A DNA stretch of 64,000 nucleotides from Cycas panzhihuaensis (Eukaryota > Cycadophyta). Made by a program: the position numbers and the translations under genes. The stretch covers positions 28,899,741-28,963,740 of the forward strand of contig CM041465.1 in assembly GCA_023213395.1 (NCBI GenBank). Reading direction: 5' to 3'. Below, piece after piece: positions 43,984 through 54,574 of this stretch. Numbering within the stretch: the stretch's first letter is position 1; each line of letters begins with the position of its first letter. The notes under the pieces were generated by a model. The model did no database searches. It was not told the DNA's origin and worked only from the letters and a program-made list of their open reading frames with translations.

Positions 43984-46540
43984 TGGACGCTACGCTTCTG
44001 GGATAACACTCGATGATAGGCGCGTGGGAGAGACGGTGACGAAGCGGTAGGGAGTGGAACCTACAAGGCAAGCAACTACCACGCAGAGCGCCCCGTGCGC
44101 CGGAGCGCGAGTTCGGGATCTGCAATGGAGTATGGCTACTACTGGGTGACCCTTCACCCTTGTGAGCGAAGGGCGAAGATACGAGGACGAACCGGGTTGA
44201 CCTGGGAGTAGGCCCCTCCCACCCTTGGGTGGCCAGAAGGGAGAGAGAAAGAACCTACCAAGGATAGGCCAAGAACAATCCTATGTAATCTAACTGGGTA
44301 TACGAGCGATGCGGGAAGCAAGGCGCTCGCGCGGTTAAGGAAGAGGGAGGAAGGGTAAGGGAGAAGAAGACTCCTACAACCTTTCCTACGAATAACAAAA
44401 GTACATGCAACAAGGCAAACAAATTGCAAACCAATACAAAAAGGCAATTTTCCCTTTTAATCTTTCGATGTTCTAATTACTAGGAAAAGAATAAAAGAAG
44501 GAAAAAAGACTGTGGGTAGCGAAGGGGAACGGAGGCGTGCACTGGGCCAAGGCGTGAGAGATGGCGTAGCCTTCGGAAGAGCACCCAACCACTCGCGCAG
44601 CTGGGATGTGAAATGTGGCGGCAAGCGAAAGGGCTTCCTTACCTTCCCTGTGAAAAGTAAATGCGTCAAGGAAGGAAAGAAACGCTAACTAGCAAATGAG
44701 ATAACATAAAATATGACACATGCAAGGGACGCTTACCGGTGGAAGGGGGCAACGGGCAACGTTCTCCGCGCGTCCCGAGTACCTGTAAGCAACAAAGGTC
44801 TCCCTCCTGCCGAGGGGAGACACCTATATGCAACACAAAGATCTAGCAATATATGTCTAACAACATAAGCGAGAGTCTAAATGTACATGCATCAGTGTTA
44901 GTCCAATAAGGAAAATACCAAAGAAGAACGATCCAAATGAAAGGAAACAACAAGGTAAGCCTCGAGTGGCCTACCGCATAAATGGTACCCAAACCTCTCC
45001 CCAAGAGCCACGGGTAGAGGAGAAAGTCAAGACTCAAGGTCGGAAAACTACTGCAAGAGGGGGCAAGAAAGACCCAAAGACACCCACGGGAACCGGATGC
45101 TACGGGAGCAAACCGCAACTAGGGAGCAAAGGTGGAGCAAGAACCCGCGGTTGGGGCCTATGGATGGCACCCAAACCCGAATAAAGGGGTCCCAAATCAG
45201 CACTGCAACTTGTGACAGCGCTGGTTTGGGCAACCAAGGGGAGCCTGGAACCCTTGTTTGCAAGCCAAGAGTAGCACGGGGCGAGAGGGAGGCTTTGGAG
45301 GGCTTTGAGCCGCTTAGGGAGCGTGGCAGGTGGTGCGGAATCCACCCAGCTCCTCTCCAAAGCCTATGCAACCCCTCAACGCCGTTGCCTTGGACAGCAA
45401 ACGCAGGCAAGAAGCAGAGGGAGAGTGGTACAGCAGTCCTCAAGAGGGAGGAAAACCAACTCTTAAGCAACAAATGAGAACAAATAAGCTGAAGTGTAAA
45501 TATCACCAAAAAACAAATACAAAGTGAAGAGTACTGAAAGAGAGGCAAGGATTTGCCCCAAAAAAGATGAAGAAGAAGGGCCGGAACAAAATGTTCAGAC
45601 TGAATAGAGCGGGGCCCTGCTATGGAGGTGGAGCAGGAAACACTGCAAACGGGAGCTCGTGGATCGCTGGTAGAAAGCAGTGAAACCGCTTCAAAGGAGC
45701 CCTCTCCAAGGCGTTTGAGGGGTGAGAGAATGTCTCGCCAAGCCAAAGGAGAGTCGGGCGTATGAAGAGTGCAGTCCATTGTTGCAAAGAAATGCAGAAG
45801 AGAGCAGAAAGGAAGAGTGTTCCTCTTGAGAGTAAATCCAAAAGTGAGTCCAAAAAGATCCAAAAGAGAGACAAAAGCAGCCAAAAGATGTTTAAGTACT
45901 AAAGCAAAACCCTAAAGTACGCGAATAGGGCAGGTGGGAGGGAGAAAAGGCTGAACCACGTGGCGTTTAATAAATGCGAAATTGCCACGGATTTTAAAAA
46001 CAAGCAGAGCAGTCGTCTGGAAACTTTAGCGATCATGAATATTCCAGTGATGCTGAAAATTCGGCGATCACAAGATCACTGATCGCATGAAGATTACGGC
46101 GGTATGCACCGGAGACAAATGGGGCCCGCCAACCGGTCCAGCCGGGGCAAACGACCGAAAAGGCTAAGGACAACTAAAACACCCACCCGAGAGCGAGACA
46201 AGCGAAACGGGCCCACGGGAGCGTAAATAGGCCCCAAATGAGGTGGCAAGCTAACAAGCGACGATGAGACATCACACGGGTGGAGGTGGCGCAAACCCGG
46301 TGGATCCGTGAGAGAGGAGGCGCACGGGAAGTAATACGGTCACCAAGGTGCCACACTCGCTAAGAGTGTGCCCTCGCTATAGTCATAGGCTAAACATAGG
46401 TGTGGACGACGACCGTGCCGCCCACAAAGTCATCGATGCAAATATGTAAGGCATAATCGAAGACACAAAAGTGATGATAATGCTAGAGACATACTGCACT
46501 TACCGAGTCGGTGATTCAGATCCATTCCGGGCCGGAAACA
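43984..46540 (-). repeat. Inner element 5' LTR (2,557 bp)
   Basis: Minus strand starts TGTTTCCGGCCCGG (46540) and ends GCGTCCA (43984), followed by GCGACCATCTTTGGG, the PBS-like sequence. A 278-codon minus frame at 45048-45884 is not preserved in the other LTRs and is not called. Confidence 0.87.
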
Positions 46541-46926
46541 ACAGTCTGAGCTCTAGAGGCACAGGCGGCGGTGGAGATGGAGAGAGAACCCGGCTAGTAG
46601 TGATCACCGAGCATCTCGTGGGGACAGAGGAGGCGCCTGGGGAGCGGATCGTATCCGGGCAGATCACGATCCGTACCAGAGCACGATGGTATCAAGCTCG
46701 GTGGAGCAGACACGTACCCACGGCTGACGACCGAGGGCCGAGAGATGAGGAGGCGAGGTGGGCGGCTCGTAGAGGCCAGGAGGAGCCTCGGAGGCATGTG
46801 GTCCCCGGTGAGAGGGACCACGAGAGGGAGATGGCACCCGGGAGGCGGGGCAATGAGGGACATGTACATATAGCTCGGATAGGCGAAAGCACGGGCCTCC
46901 AGGGGGTCATATATAAGACCATATGA
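46541..46926 (+). pseudogene. Antisense PMD-like gene, C-terminal part beyond the inner insertion
   Basis: Begins with ACAGT, the second copy of the inner target duplication. The plus-strand frame reads SSRGTGGGGDGERTRLVV, then EEAPGERIVSGQITIRTRAR, RWSRHVP and a charged tail with VPGERDHEREMAPGRRGN, ending with a stop at 46926. The tail is rich in R, E and G. The same region is present in P (63700-64000, minus), where it includes RDRIQARYDQLVAQMVSR, a likely coiled-coil. No function can be given beyond being the end of the PMD-like product. Confidence 0.5.
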
Positions 46927-47518
46927 TTGTACCCCCCTGTAAGAATACCGGCTTCCCAGGATGTATGATGTGACATGATTTTGGATATGCATATATATGC
47001 ATGGGGTGATTGGAACCCCATTCGGATATGAGATGCTGTGCATGATGTATCATATGGATGACATGTATGGTTATCTTATGTATTATGAATGTTATGTTGC
47101 AGATGTTTTATGTTATGGATAGTTTATGTTATGAACACATGTTTCCTTCCATGTATGGCTATATGTCTAACAGGAGCACACACACACGTCGTAAGTGGAA
47201 CGACAGAGAGATGTGAGGTTAGAGGATAGCGCAGCATACATGTCTACAGGAGAGCATAGCGGGATATGCGAAGGAAACGGCGGGCATGAAGGAGGGGCGA
47301 CGATGCCCCCATGCGTCCTCCTGATTGGGGGATGCCCAAGCAAGATGACACAAGGGTTCCCGAGAGGATACAGGAACGCGGGTTCCATGGAAGGAACCAG
47401 AAAGACGAAGGAGGATCCATCTTAAATTGCCATTCTACCCGTGGTTGGGAAGAACGGGGACAACCTAAGATGGTAGTTTAGGCTCATTTTAGAGCGGGGT
47501 GAAGGGATCGCCGAGAGA
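46927..47518 (-). other. Outer element 3' spacer between pol and the antisense gene
   Basis: Non-coding, with ATGTTATGTTG-type AT repeats (46980-47160), a (CA)5 patch near 47180 and the motif GGTAGTTTAGGCTCATTTT near 47470. Both the sense pol transcript and the antisense gene would end in or near it. Confidence 0.7.
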
Positions 47519-47964
47519 TCACGCGTAAAACTTCTTAAGAAACTTTCCATTAACGGCTTTCTCAAATTTGAGCCCTTCCAGGGTGGCTATCCTATAGGCA
47601 CCATTATCGAGGGATTCGATAATGACGAAAGGACCAACCCATCGGGGTTTGAATTTGGTCAAACAATCAATGGAAGTAATAAGCCCAGCATCCAGAAGCT
47701 TCTCAACCTCCATCTTGACGACAGAGATAGCAGTGAAGGACGCTGCTTTTGGCGCACAGGGCGGGCGCCAGGAAGGGTGGTGAGGTTATGAGTGACAATC
47801 GAGGGGTCGATTCCCTTCATGTCAGCATAATCCCACGCGAAAATGTCTCGAAATTCCTGGAACAGAAGGGAGTACTCCCTTATCTCATCAGGGGAACATT
47901 CCAACCCAACCTTAATGACCTTGCCCGAGGCCAAGACTATGTCTTGAGTTGCCCCCATGCACAT
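47519..47964 (-). pseudogene. pol: Outer element RT start fused to integrase C-terminus
   Basis: Minus strand 47964-47659 reads MCMGATQDIVLASGKVIKVG, YSLLFQEFRDIFAWDYADMK, GIDPSIVTHNLTTLPGARPV, the typical Tat/Athila RT start. A short deletion shifts the frame. Then 47713-47519 reads EVEKLLDAGLITSID (RT) and goes directly to CLTKFKPRWVGPFVIIESLD and ends VNGKFLKKFYA with a stop; that is the integrase C-terminal module. RT catalytic motifs, RNase H and the integrase core are all missing. The element P keeps normal RT after LITSID (YPKWVSNIVLV), which places the breakpoint. Confidence 0.85.
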
Positions 47965-48234
47965 GGCATTGCCCTCCTCGAAGTGGAGAGGGGCAAGATC
48001 AACAGGAGGAGGAGGAATAGGAGACGGGATCGGATCGGCGAGCGTGGATCCGATCGCGAGGATCTTCTAATGACCAAGCCGGTGGTGACCAGAAGGTAAG
48101 TTGGGTGTAAGGCCTGCTAGATGCTCAAGCAGGGCTTCGTCATCCTCGAAATAATCCACCCCATGGATGACCTTACTTCGAGTAGAAGAAGCACTGGAGG
48201 GAGTAAGAGCAACGGGACCGTGATGACCGTCGGG

Positions 48235-49278
48235 TCACTCGACTTCCCCATGGAAATCTGAAGGGAAACTAGGAAGGGGTTCCTCGGAAGGAGCGAAAGG
48301 CAATTCCTCAAAGCCATTACCTACGGGGGGTAATGAAGAAGAAGAACTGGCGATCGGCAGGTCAACAGGAGCGATGGCATGTGACACGTATGAGGGGCTA
48401 GCCTCACCAACGAGAAAGGTTCTAGATGGGGACCTAGAACAAGGCAGGCGCAACCTACTGGCATGGAGGAAAGAGACGTGGTGAAGACAATCCTTGTCTT
48501 CGTCGAGTGACTCATCGTCACTAAACGAAGCAAGGTACCCGTAACTTCCAATGCCAATAGGGGCGAACTGCATGAGACTAGGGGGAGAAGACGCAGGGTC
48601 TTTTTCGAATGGGTTAGGTATACCAATAGAGCAAGCCAAGGCATGAGTAGATGAACCTTGGTTTGCCGAACTGGCGGAACGGGTTTGTTTGGTAAAAGGG
48701 CATTCGCGGGGAATCACTCTCATCCGTCCGTCATGGACGAATTTAAGTTGTCCCCAAAGAGTCAAGCACATGGCTCCCATTTGGTCGAGCCATGGACGAC
48801 CTAGAAGGAGGTTGTAATCCACATCAACGTCGAGGACTACAATGTCGACAAGAACGGTTTTGCCCTCAAGGGTGAGCGGAATCACGACAGATCCCAAAGG
48901 GGTCTTCTCGCTACCATCATAATCTTGGCATCGCTAAGGAACGGGTTCCAAGGCAGAGACACCAAGCTCTTGCATGACACGCAAGGGCATGGCGTTGACA
49001 GAAGAAAAGTTGTTGACAACAGTCCTTCGAAGAGTGTAATCGAGCGTATCGATGGTGATGGTGAATGGGAAGTTCCACTGACGTTCCCTTTCACTGGCGG
49101 GAGGAAGATCCTTAGGATCAAAGGAAATAACGGGTCCACTACCTTGGGCAACACCCAAAGCATGGACAGGCGCATCACTTGATCCTAAAGCTTCCAGGAG
49201 GAGGGCCCGCTGCTCGGGACAACTCCTCAGAACGTCCATCAAGGACATTCCTGCAGCGATCGTATGGAGCTCGTCCAT
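48235..49278 (-). pseudogene. pol: Outer element protease region
   Basis: Same minus-strand frame as gag. 49278-48934 has MDELHTIAAGMSLMDVLRSC, FPFTITIDTLDYTLRRTVVN and then VNAMPLRVMQELG. The catalytic D-[ST]-G of retropepsin falls at VNNFSS here and at VDNGSF in P, so the outer copy has lost it. After a TAG, 48897-48235 goes on with YNLLLGRPWLDQMGA and FVHDGRMRVIPRECPF, the C-terminal half of the retropepsin fold. The frame continues to the RT start with further stops. The enzyme would cleave Gag-Pol. This copy is inactive. Confidence 0.82.
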
Positions 49279-49323
49279 GATGGAGAAAGGCTTACCCTTC
49301 CTAGTAGGTTGGGTAAGTGCCCT

Positions 49324-51831
49324 TCAGAAATCGTAACTACCCGGGCATACAGGAATAGCCTTGGGGAAGAGAGGGACTTCCAGAGGAAGGGTCTCTGGAA
49401 GAGGGTCGGAAGGAGTGGAAGAACACGAAGCTCCCGCCGCTTCCTTAGCGGCTTGAGATCGCGTAAGGGCAAAAGTGGGAGTTGCTTCAAGCAACTGGAT
49501 CACCATCTTCCCCCTATTCCAGGGTCGTGAAGGCGACAGGGTGCGACAGCTAGGAGAACGAGAAGAGGAAGACGAGTTCCAAGTGCCCTTCCCTTTGTCG
49601 CGGGAAGGACGGGGATCAGGCGATCTTCCTCGGTTATGGTTGTTCTTGGTTTGGGTGTTGCGATCACGTTCCCCATGTTTAGGGAACGGATCCTTATGAA
49701 CTGGTTGATCCAAATTAGGCCTTGAAGCCCGTTTGGAAGAAGAATCATGTCGAGGGGCATCCTTTGGATGCTGGGCTCTACAACGTGAATCATCGTGAAA
49801 GTAATCCCCATGAATGGAGCACCACTTCTTCTCAAGCGGAGGGTCGAACCTTCTCGCTTGAGAGGACTGGGCGTTTCCATTCCTAGGAAGAGGAGCTTGG
49901 GTAGTTTGTTGGACTTGTTTATTTGATGTAGGGGATGAAGGACCTTGAAGCTTGAGTTCCTTCATCGTACGCTCGAACGAGCGTATAGCTGATGTGAGAG
50001 GGTCAAGAGTCCTCTCGGTAGGGTGAGAGGAAGACCGAGTCGGTTGGGAAGGTTTAGTATCTTTAGCAGGGGGTGCTGCCTCACGGCGTTGTGAGGGCTT
50101 AAGAGGTTTCTTGAGACTGGCTTGGATCTCAATAGCCTCCAACGCCAAACACTTGGCGATCGCGGAGTCACATGTAGTCGCCCCCATCTTGAGGACTTCT
50201 ACATGGACTTCGGGACGAAGCGCATTGACGAAAAGGTCTCGCTTCAGCTCCTCGGGCAATGTTGCCTTAGTGGAGTGAAGCAAGTTGTGGAATCACCGCA
50301 CAAAGTCACGACTCATCTCGTCATGACCTTGTTTGAGTGAAAGAAGGGATTTCATTCCGCTCTCAAATAGACGAGCTACATCAAAATAGTTGATGAACTC
50401 GTCCACCAATTGCTGGAACGAATGGATTGAGTGGGCAGGGAGACGGTAGAACCATTTGAGGGCGTCACCCTACAAGGATCGCGGGAATAGTTTCATCAAA
50501 ATATGGTCGTAAGCCCAGTAATCGATGCATGCCAAAGAAAAACTACGGACATGCTCCGCCGGGTCTTGCGACGAAGTCCCATCGAATCTAGGAACTTCAG
50601 GGGGATGAGGTGGCAAGTTGGTTCGCAACGCCTCAACCGAAAGAGGAGTTGACCTAAAGTCCATGAAGGGATGCACCCTTGCCTGGACCGTAGGATCAAC
50701 GAACGTCGAAGTAGGCAATTCACAAGGAGCGGATGGGGGTGGGACACCCATCCCTCCTTGAGGAAACGCCCCTTGCTGAAAAGAGGCATGGGGGTAGGTG
50801 CCTTGGAAGGGAGTCAGGTTCCCTTGCGAAGGCACAACGGATGGAATCGCATTGGAAGATGGGCAAAAGGGATGTGGAACCGGGTTTTGCCCATATAGGC
50901 CACCTGTAGGTGGAGCGACCCCATATGGGTGTAGCAGATCCACCCCATAAACAGGAAGATGGCTTCCTCTACCCTGCCCCCAAGGTTGAGAAGTATACCC
51001 TGGGGGAACGTAGAGGGGAGCACCAACGTGCTGGGTTGGAGGATGCGTGGGAGTGGATCCCACATGACTAGTGATTGGGAGGCTAGTAGGACTGGCAGGC
51101 CTACTAGGAACGGTATACGCCATGTTAGGGGATGGCACATTGGTTTGGTTAGGAACGGGTATGCTAACCTTCAGTTGAGGGAAAGACACACCATGAGAAG
51201 ATCCTAAGGCATTAGGACCTTGATGAGGAACGAAAGGTGCAACACGTGCCCCCACTGTAGAAATAGGAAACGAGTGGGACGCATGTGTAGGCACGAAGGG
51301 ATTTGTTGTCGAAGGAAGAGTGGACGAGGATGAGGCATGCGGGGGAGGAGCAGAAGAGGAAGAGGCTCCTCCGCGAAGGGCATCCTCAAGCCATCCAGGA
51401 TGTGGTTGTAAGCGTGTCGCGCGGCGACACTCGTTGAGAGCTTCAACTACGTCAACAGGAGGAGTCCCTACATACTCGTAAGAGGTGATCGGAACCTCGA
51501 ACAAAGTAGGTTCCTCAGAATGTTCCTCATAAGAATCGCCAACTACGTGGCAAGCCTCAAGAGGAACGGATCCTTCCACGGCATGGGTAGAAGGATGGGC
51601 ATCAAGTGAAAGGTGTTGGTCATTTGGGTAATAAAGGGAGTCGTCACCCACTTGGGTGGACCCGGGAATAACAGAAGGAAAAGCATGGGTTTCCAAGGTT
51701 GAAGTGTGGTAGGTCCAATCGGAAGAGTATCCCTCCATAGTCAGATCGGAATCTGACGAAGGAAGAAGGCGATACTCGGGGTCCTCTAACAACGGAGGTA
51801 GACCACGCAAGCGACGAGAAAAACGTCGCAT
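49324..51831 (-). pseudogene. gag: Outer element gag
   Basis: ATG at 51831 (minus), about 170 bases after the LTR. It is open for 453 codons, to TAG at 50470 (LFPRSL-stop-GDAL; P has Q there), has a TGA at about 50293 (P also has TGA), then is open for 319 codons to 49324. Segments: a basic N-terminus (MRRFSRRLRGLPP), a long S/P/H-rich region, FDGTSSQDPAEHVRSFSLAC and MKLFPRSL starting the retrotransposon-gag domain, LVDEFINYFDVA, LPEELKRDLFVNALRPEVHV, then a linker and a K/R-rich part with WCSIHGDYFHDDSRCRAQ and GRSPDPRPSRDKGKG. It is in one frame with the protease, so Gag-Pol was a single frame. Three single-base stops are the only lesions. Confidence 0.87.
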
Positions 51832-51983
51832 GTAAGGTCAACCGACGATGTTAGGAAAAGAGAAAGAGCAGTAAAACACATGCATTGGGGGCTACCCAAC
51901 GTGGAGATCGAGGTAGGTATAAAAAGGATCACACGAGAGTAGCGAAACCAACCGAAGAGAGCGAGAACTAGCTCCCTTCTTGG

Positions 51984-52002
51984 CGGTCCCAGTATGGTCG
52001 CG
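51984..52002 (-). other. Outer element PBS-like site
   Basis: Directly after the LTR the minus strand reads CGCGACCATACTGGGACC. The inner copy has GCGACCATCTTTGGGATC and P has TGGTGACCATATTGGGGAC. The shared pattern TGGYGACCATAYTGGGG has the shape of a tRNA 3' end complement. I cannot name the tRNA. Confidence 0.5.
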
Positions 52003-54569
52003 TGGGCCTGCTACTGGGATAACTACCTAAGCGATAGGTGTGGGGAGAGTGAGTGGTGAAATAATAGAAGGTGGAACACGAAGGTGAGTAACTATCACAC
52101 GAGGCGCCCGTCTTGAGCGCAAGTTTGAGATCTGCAATGGAGTATGGCTACTATCAGGTGACCCTTCACTACTTCGAACAAGGGGTGAAGGTGCGTAGGG
52201 CGAACACAGGTCGACTAGGGGCAGACCCTCCCACCCTTGGGTGGCGGAAGGGGAAGAGGAAATCCAAAGGGACAGAGTCAAGAGTAAGCCTACACAACCT
52301 AACTGGGTACACAAGTGATGCGAGAGGCAAGGCACTTGTGTGGTTGAGGAGAGGAAGAGAAAGGTGGAGAAAGAGAATTCCTACAACATCCCCTATAGAC
52401 GGTAAAAGTAAAAATATGTATAACAAAGTAAATGAAATGCAACCAAACACAAAACCAAATTTTCCCCTTTTATCTTCCAATGTGTTGATTACTACAGGAA
52501 AAATAAAAGGATAAAAGAGGTGGCAAAGTGGGGCGAAATGTGCACCTGGACCGAGGGCGCGCGTGATGAAGAAGCCTTCTCAAGGAGCACCAAACCGTTC
52601 CATGCGGCACGTTGGATGCGAGGTGTTGCGGCGGGTAGACAAAGGGGGGCTTCCTTACCTTCCCCGGAAAATCAAATGCGATGCCAAGAAAGAAAGGAAG
52701 CACCAACTAATAAGTGAAACAACACGAAAATATAACAACTACAAAGGTACTTACCGGTAGCGAGGCTAACGGGCGGTATCCTCCACGCTCCATGAATACC
52801 TGCAAGCAAAGGTGGTCTCTCTCTTCTCGGAGGAAGAACACTAACATGCAACACAAAGTTCTAACAATATATGCTCAAGTAATGTAAATGTAAACCTAAA
52901 CATACATGCGTTAATGCCAATCTAACAAGGAAAGTACCCAAGAAAGAGACCAAGGCAAAAGTAAATGATCAGTAAGCCTCGGAGTGGCCTACCTCCCGCA
53001 AATGATGCCCTAACCTCCTCTCAAGAGCCACGAGGCAGTGAGGATAAAGTCAAGAGCAAGGGCTGGAAAATGACAGCCAAAGGGCAAGGAGAGGCCCAAG
53101 AAAACCCAGGGCGAACCGGGATGCTATGAGGAGCAAGCCAGGAAGAAAGGTGAAGCAAAAAACCAGCGGTTGGGACTTATGAGTGATGCCCAAACCTGAG
53201 CAAAAGGCCCCAAATCAGCGCCGCAACTTGTGACAGTGATGGTTTGGGCGACCAAAAGGAGGCCTTCAAACCCTTGTTTGCAAGCCAAGGGCAGCACAGG
53301 GCGAGATGGAGGCTTTGGAGGGCTTAGAGCCGCTTAGGGAGCGTGGAGGGTGGTATGGAATCCACCCACCTCCTCTCCAAAACCTATGCCACCCCTCAAC
53401 GCCACTGCCTTGAGCAGCAAACACAGGCAAGAAGCACAAAAAGAGTGATATGACAGCCCACAAAAGGAAGGAAAGCTAATCTTGCAAGATCAAGCAAAGA
53501 GCAAGCTAGACTGAGCATGAATATCATAAAAAATAATGTAAAACCAAGAGTACCTGAGCAAGGGAGGCAAGGGGTCTGCCTCAGCCAAAGAACAGCGAAG
53601 GGGGGCTGCGAAATCAGCCCAGATTTGAAGCACAGTAGGTTTGAGACCCTGCTAAGGAGATGTGAGAGGAAACACCTGCACTTGGGAGTACTTACGGACT
53701 GCCTGAGTAAAGATTGACTGGAAAACACTCCAAAGAGGCCCTCTCCAAGGTGTTTGAGGGGCTGGGAGAATGTCTCAGCCACACCTAAGGAGGCTGAGCC
53801 TTTGAAGGAGGGACGTTGGTCGATGGCAGCAGAATAGTAGAGAAGAGCAGAGCAGGATGATGTTTCCTTGAGAGCAATTCTAAAAGTGAGCCAAAGAAAT
53901 CTTTGAAAATGAGCCAAAAAGGGCTTAAGTATTCGAGCAAAACCCTAAAGCGGGCGATTAGGGCGCAGCTAGAAGAGAAATAAGGTGCGAGCCACGTGGC
54001 AGTTCATGATAAATGCGAAATTGCCACTTGAACAAAACAACACGAGACGTCGTGCAGCCACGAATTTTTGCGGTCTGCGGATATTCCGTGATGCGTGAAA
54101 TTCTGGCGATGCACCTAGAGCCAAAAATGGGCCCCACCGGCCCGGTCTAGGTGAGGCGGATAATAGAAAGGGCAAAAAAAAGGGGATTAGAACACCTACC
54201 CGAGGGTACACAAGCCAACAAACGGGTCCAAGGGAGCAAAAATAGGGCTCAAATGGGGTGGCAAGTTGAACAAACGATGATGAGTCATCACACGGGCAGA
54301 GGTGGCGCAAACCTAGTGGGTCCTGGAGCGAGGAGGGCAGATGCGGGAAGTAACCTAGCCACCAGGGTGCCACACTTGCTAGGAGTGTGCCCCTGCTATA
54401 GTCGTCATAGGCTAAAATAAGTGTGGGCAACGACAAGGTCACCCACAAACCACACACATGCAGACATGCAAGCAAACATCCATCAAATGAAAGCGATGAT
54501 AATGCAAGAAACATACCTGCACTTACCTAAGTCGGTGATTCCATATCCATTCCCAGAAGCTAGGAAACA
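52003..54569 (-). repeat. Outer element 5' LTR (2,567 bp)
   Basis: Minus strand starts TGTTTCCTAGCTTCTGGG (54569) and ends near CAGGCCCA (52003). It is close to 29525-32098. GTTCC follows it at 54570. Confidence 0.88.
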
Positions 54570-54574
54570 GTTCC
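54570..54574. repeat. Target-site duplication of outer element, right copy (GTTCC)
   Basis: Same five bases as 29520-29524, at the other edge of the 25-kb block. Confidence 0.85.

Larger units (their letters stand above)
35635..46540 (-). mobile_element. Inner Tat-like element, nested in the outer one (10.9 kb)
   Basis: 5' LTR 43984-46540 and 3' LTR 35635-38171 resemble each other more than they resemble the outer pair, for example in sharing CCCGCGGTTGGGGCC. The interior has gag (from 43821), a protease region, the same RT-to-integrase deletion as the outer element, the spacer, an antisense remnant only a few dozen bases long (about 39075-39150) and the extra RNase H (39020-38565). Flanking duplication is ACAGT. 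The coding parts are full of small insertions and deletions. Confidence 0.85.
29525..54569 (-). mobile_element. Outer Tat-like Ty3/gypsy element (25 kb with a nested copy)
   Basis: LTRs at both ends (52003-54569 as 5', 29525-32098 as 3') resemble each other more than the two inner LTRs, and a 5-bp duplication GTTCC flanks the whole block. Without the inner element it is about 14 kb. Minus-strand order is LTR, PBS-like site, gag (51831), protease region, RT start fused to integrase end (47964-47519), spacer, antisense PMD-like gene on the plus strand, sense RNase H domain (32969-32520), LTR. The long LTRs, the RT start (FRDIFAWDYADMKGIDPSI), the extra RNase H and the antisense frame point to the Tat/Athila side of Ty3/gypsy. 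It lacks most of pol, so it is non-autonomous. Confidence 0.85.

Noticed and set aside
45048-45884. 278-codon minus-strand frame in the inner 5' LTR
   Set aside because: It lies wholly in the LTR. The matching stretches of the other four LTRs have stops and shifts, and no domain is visible.
35635-54569. Tandem chain of elements sharing LTRs by unequal crossing over
   Set aside because: LTR similarity pairs outer with outer and inner with inner, there are two separate target duplications, and the antisense frame rejoins when the inner block is removed.
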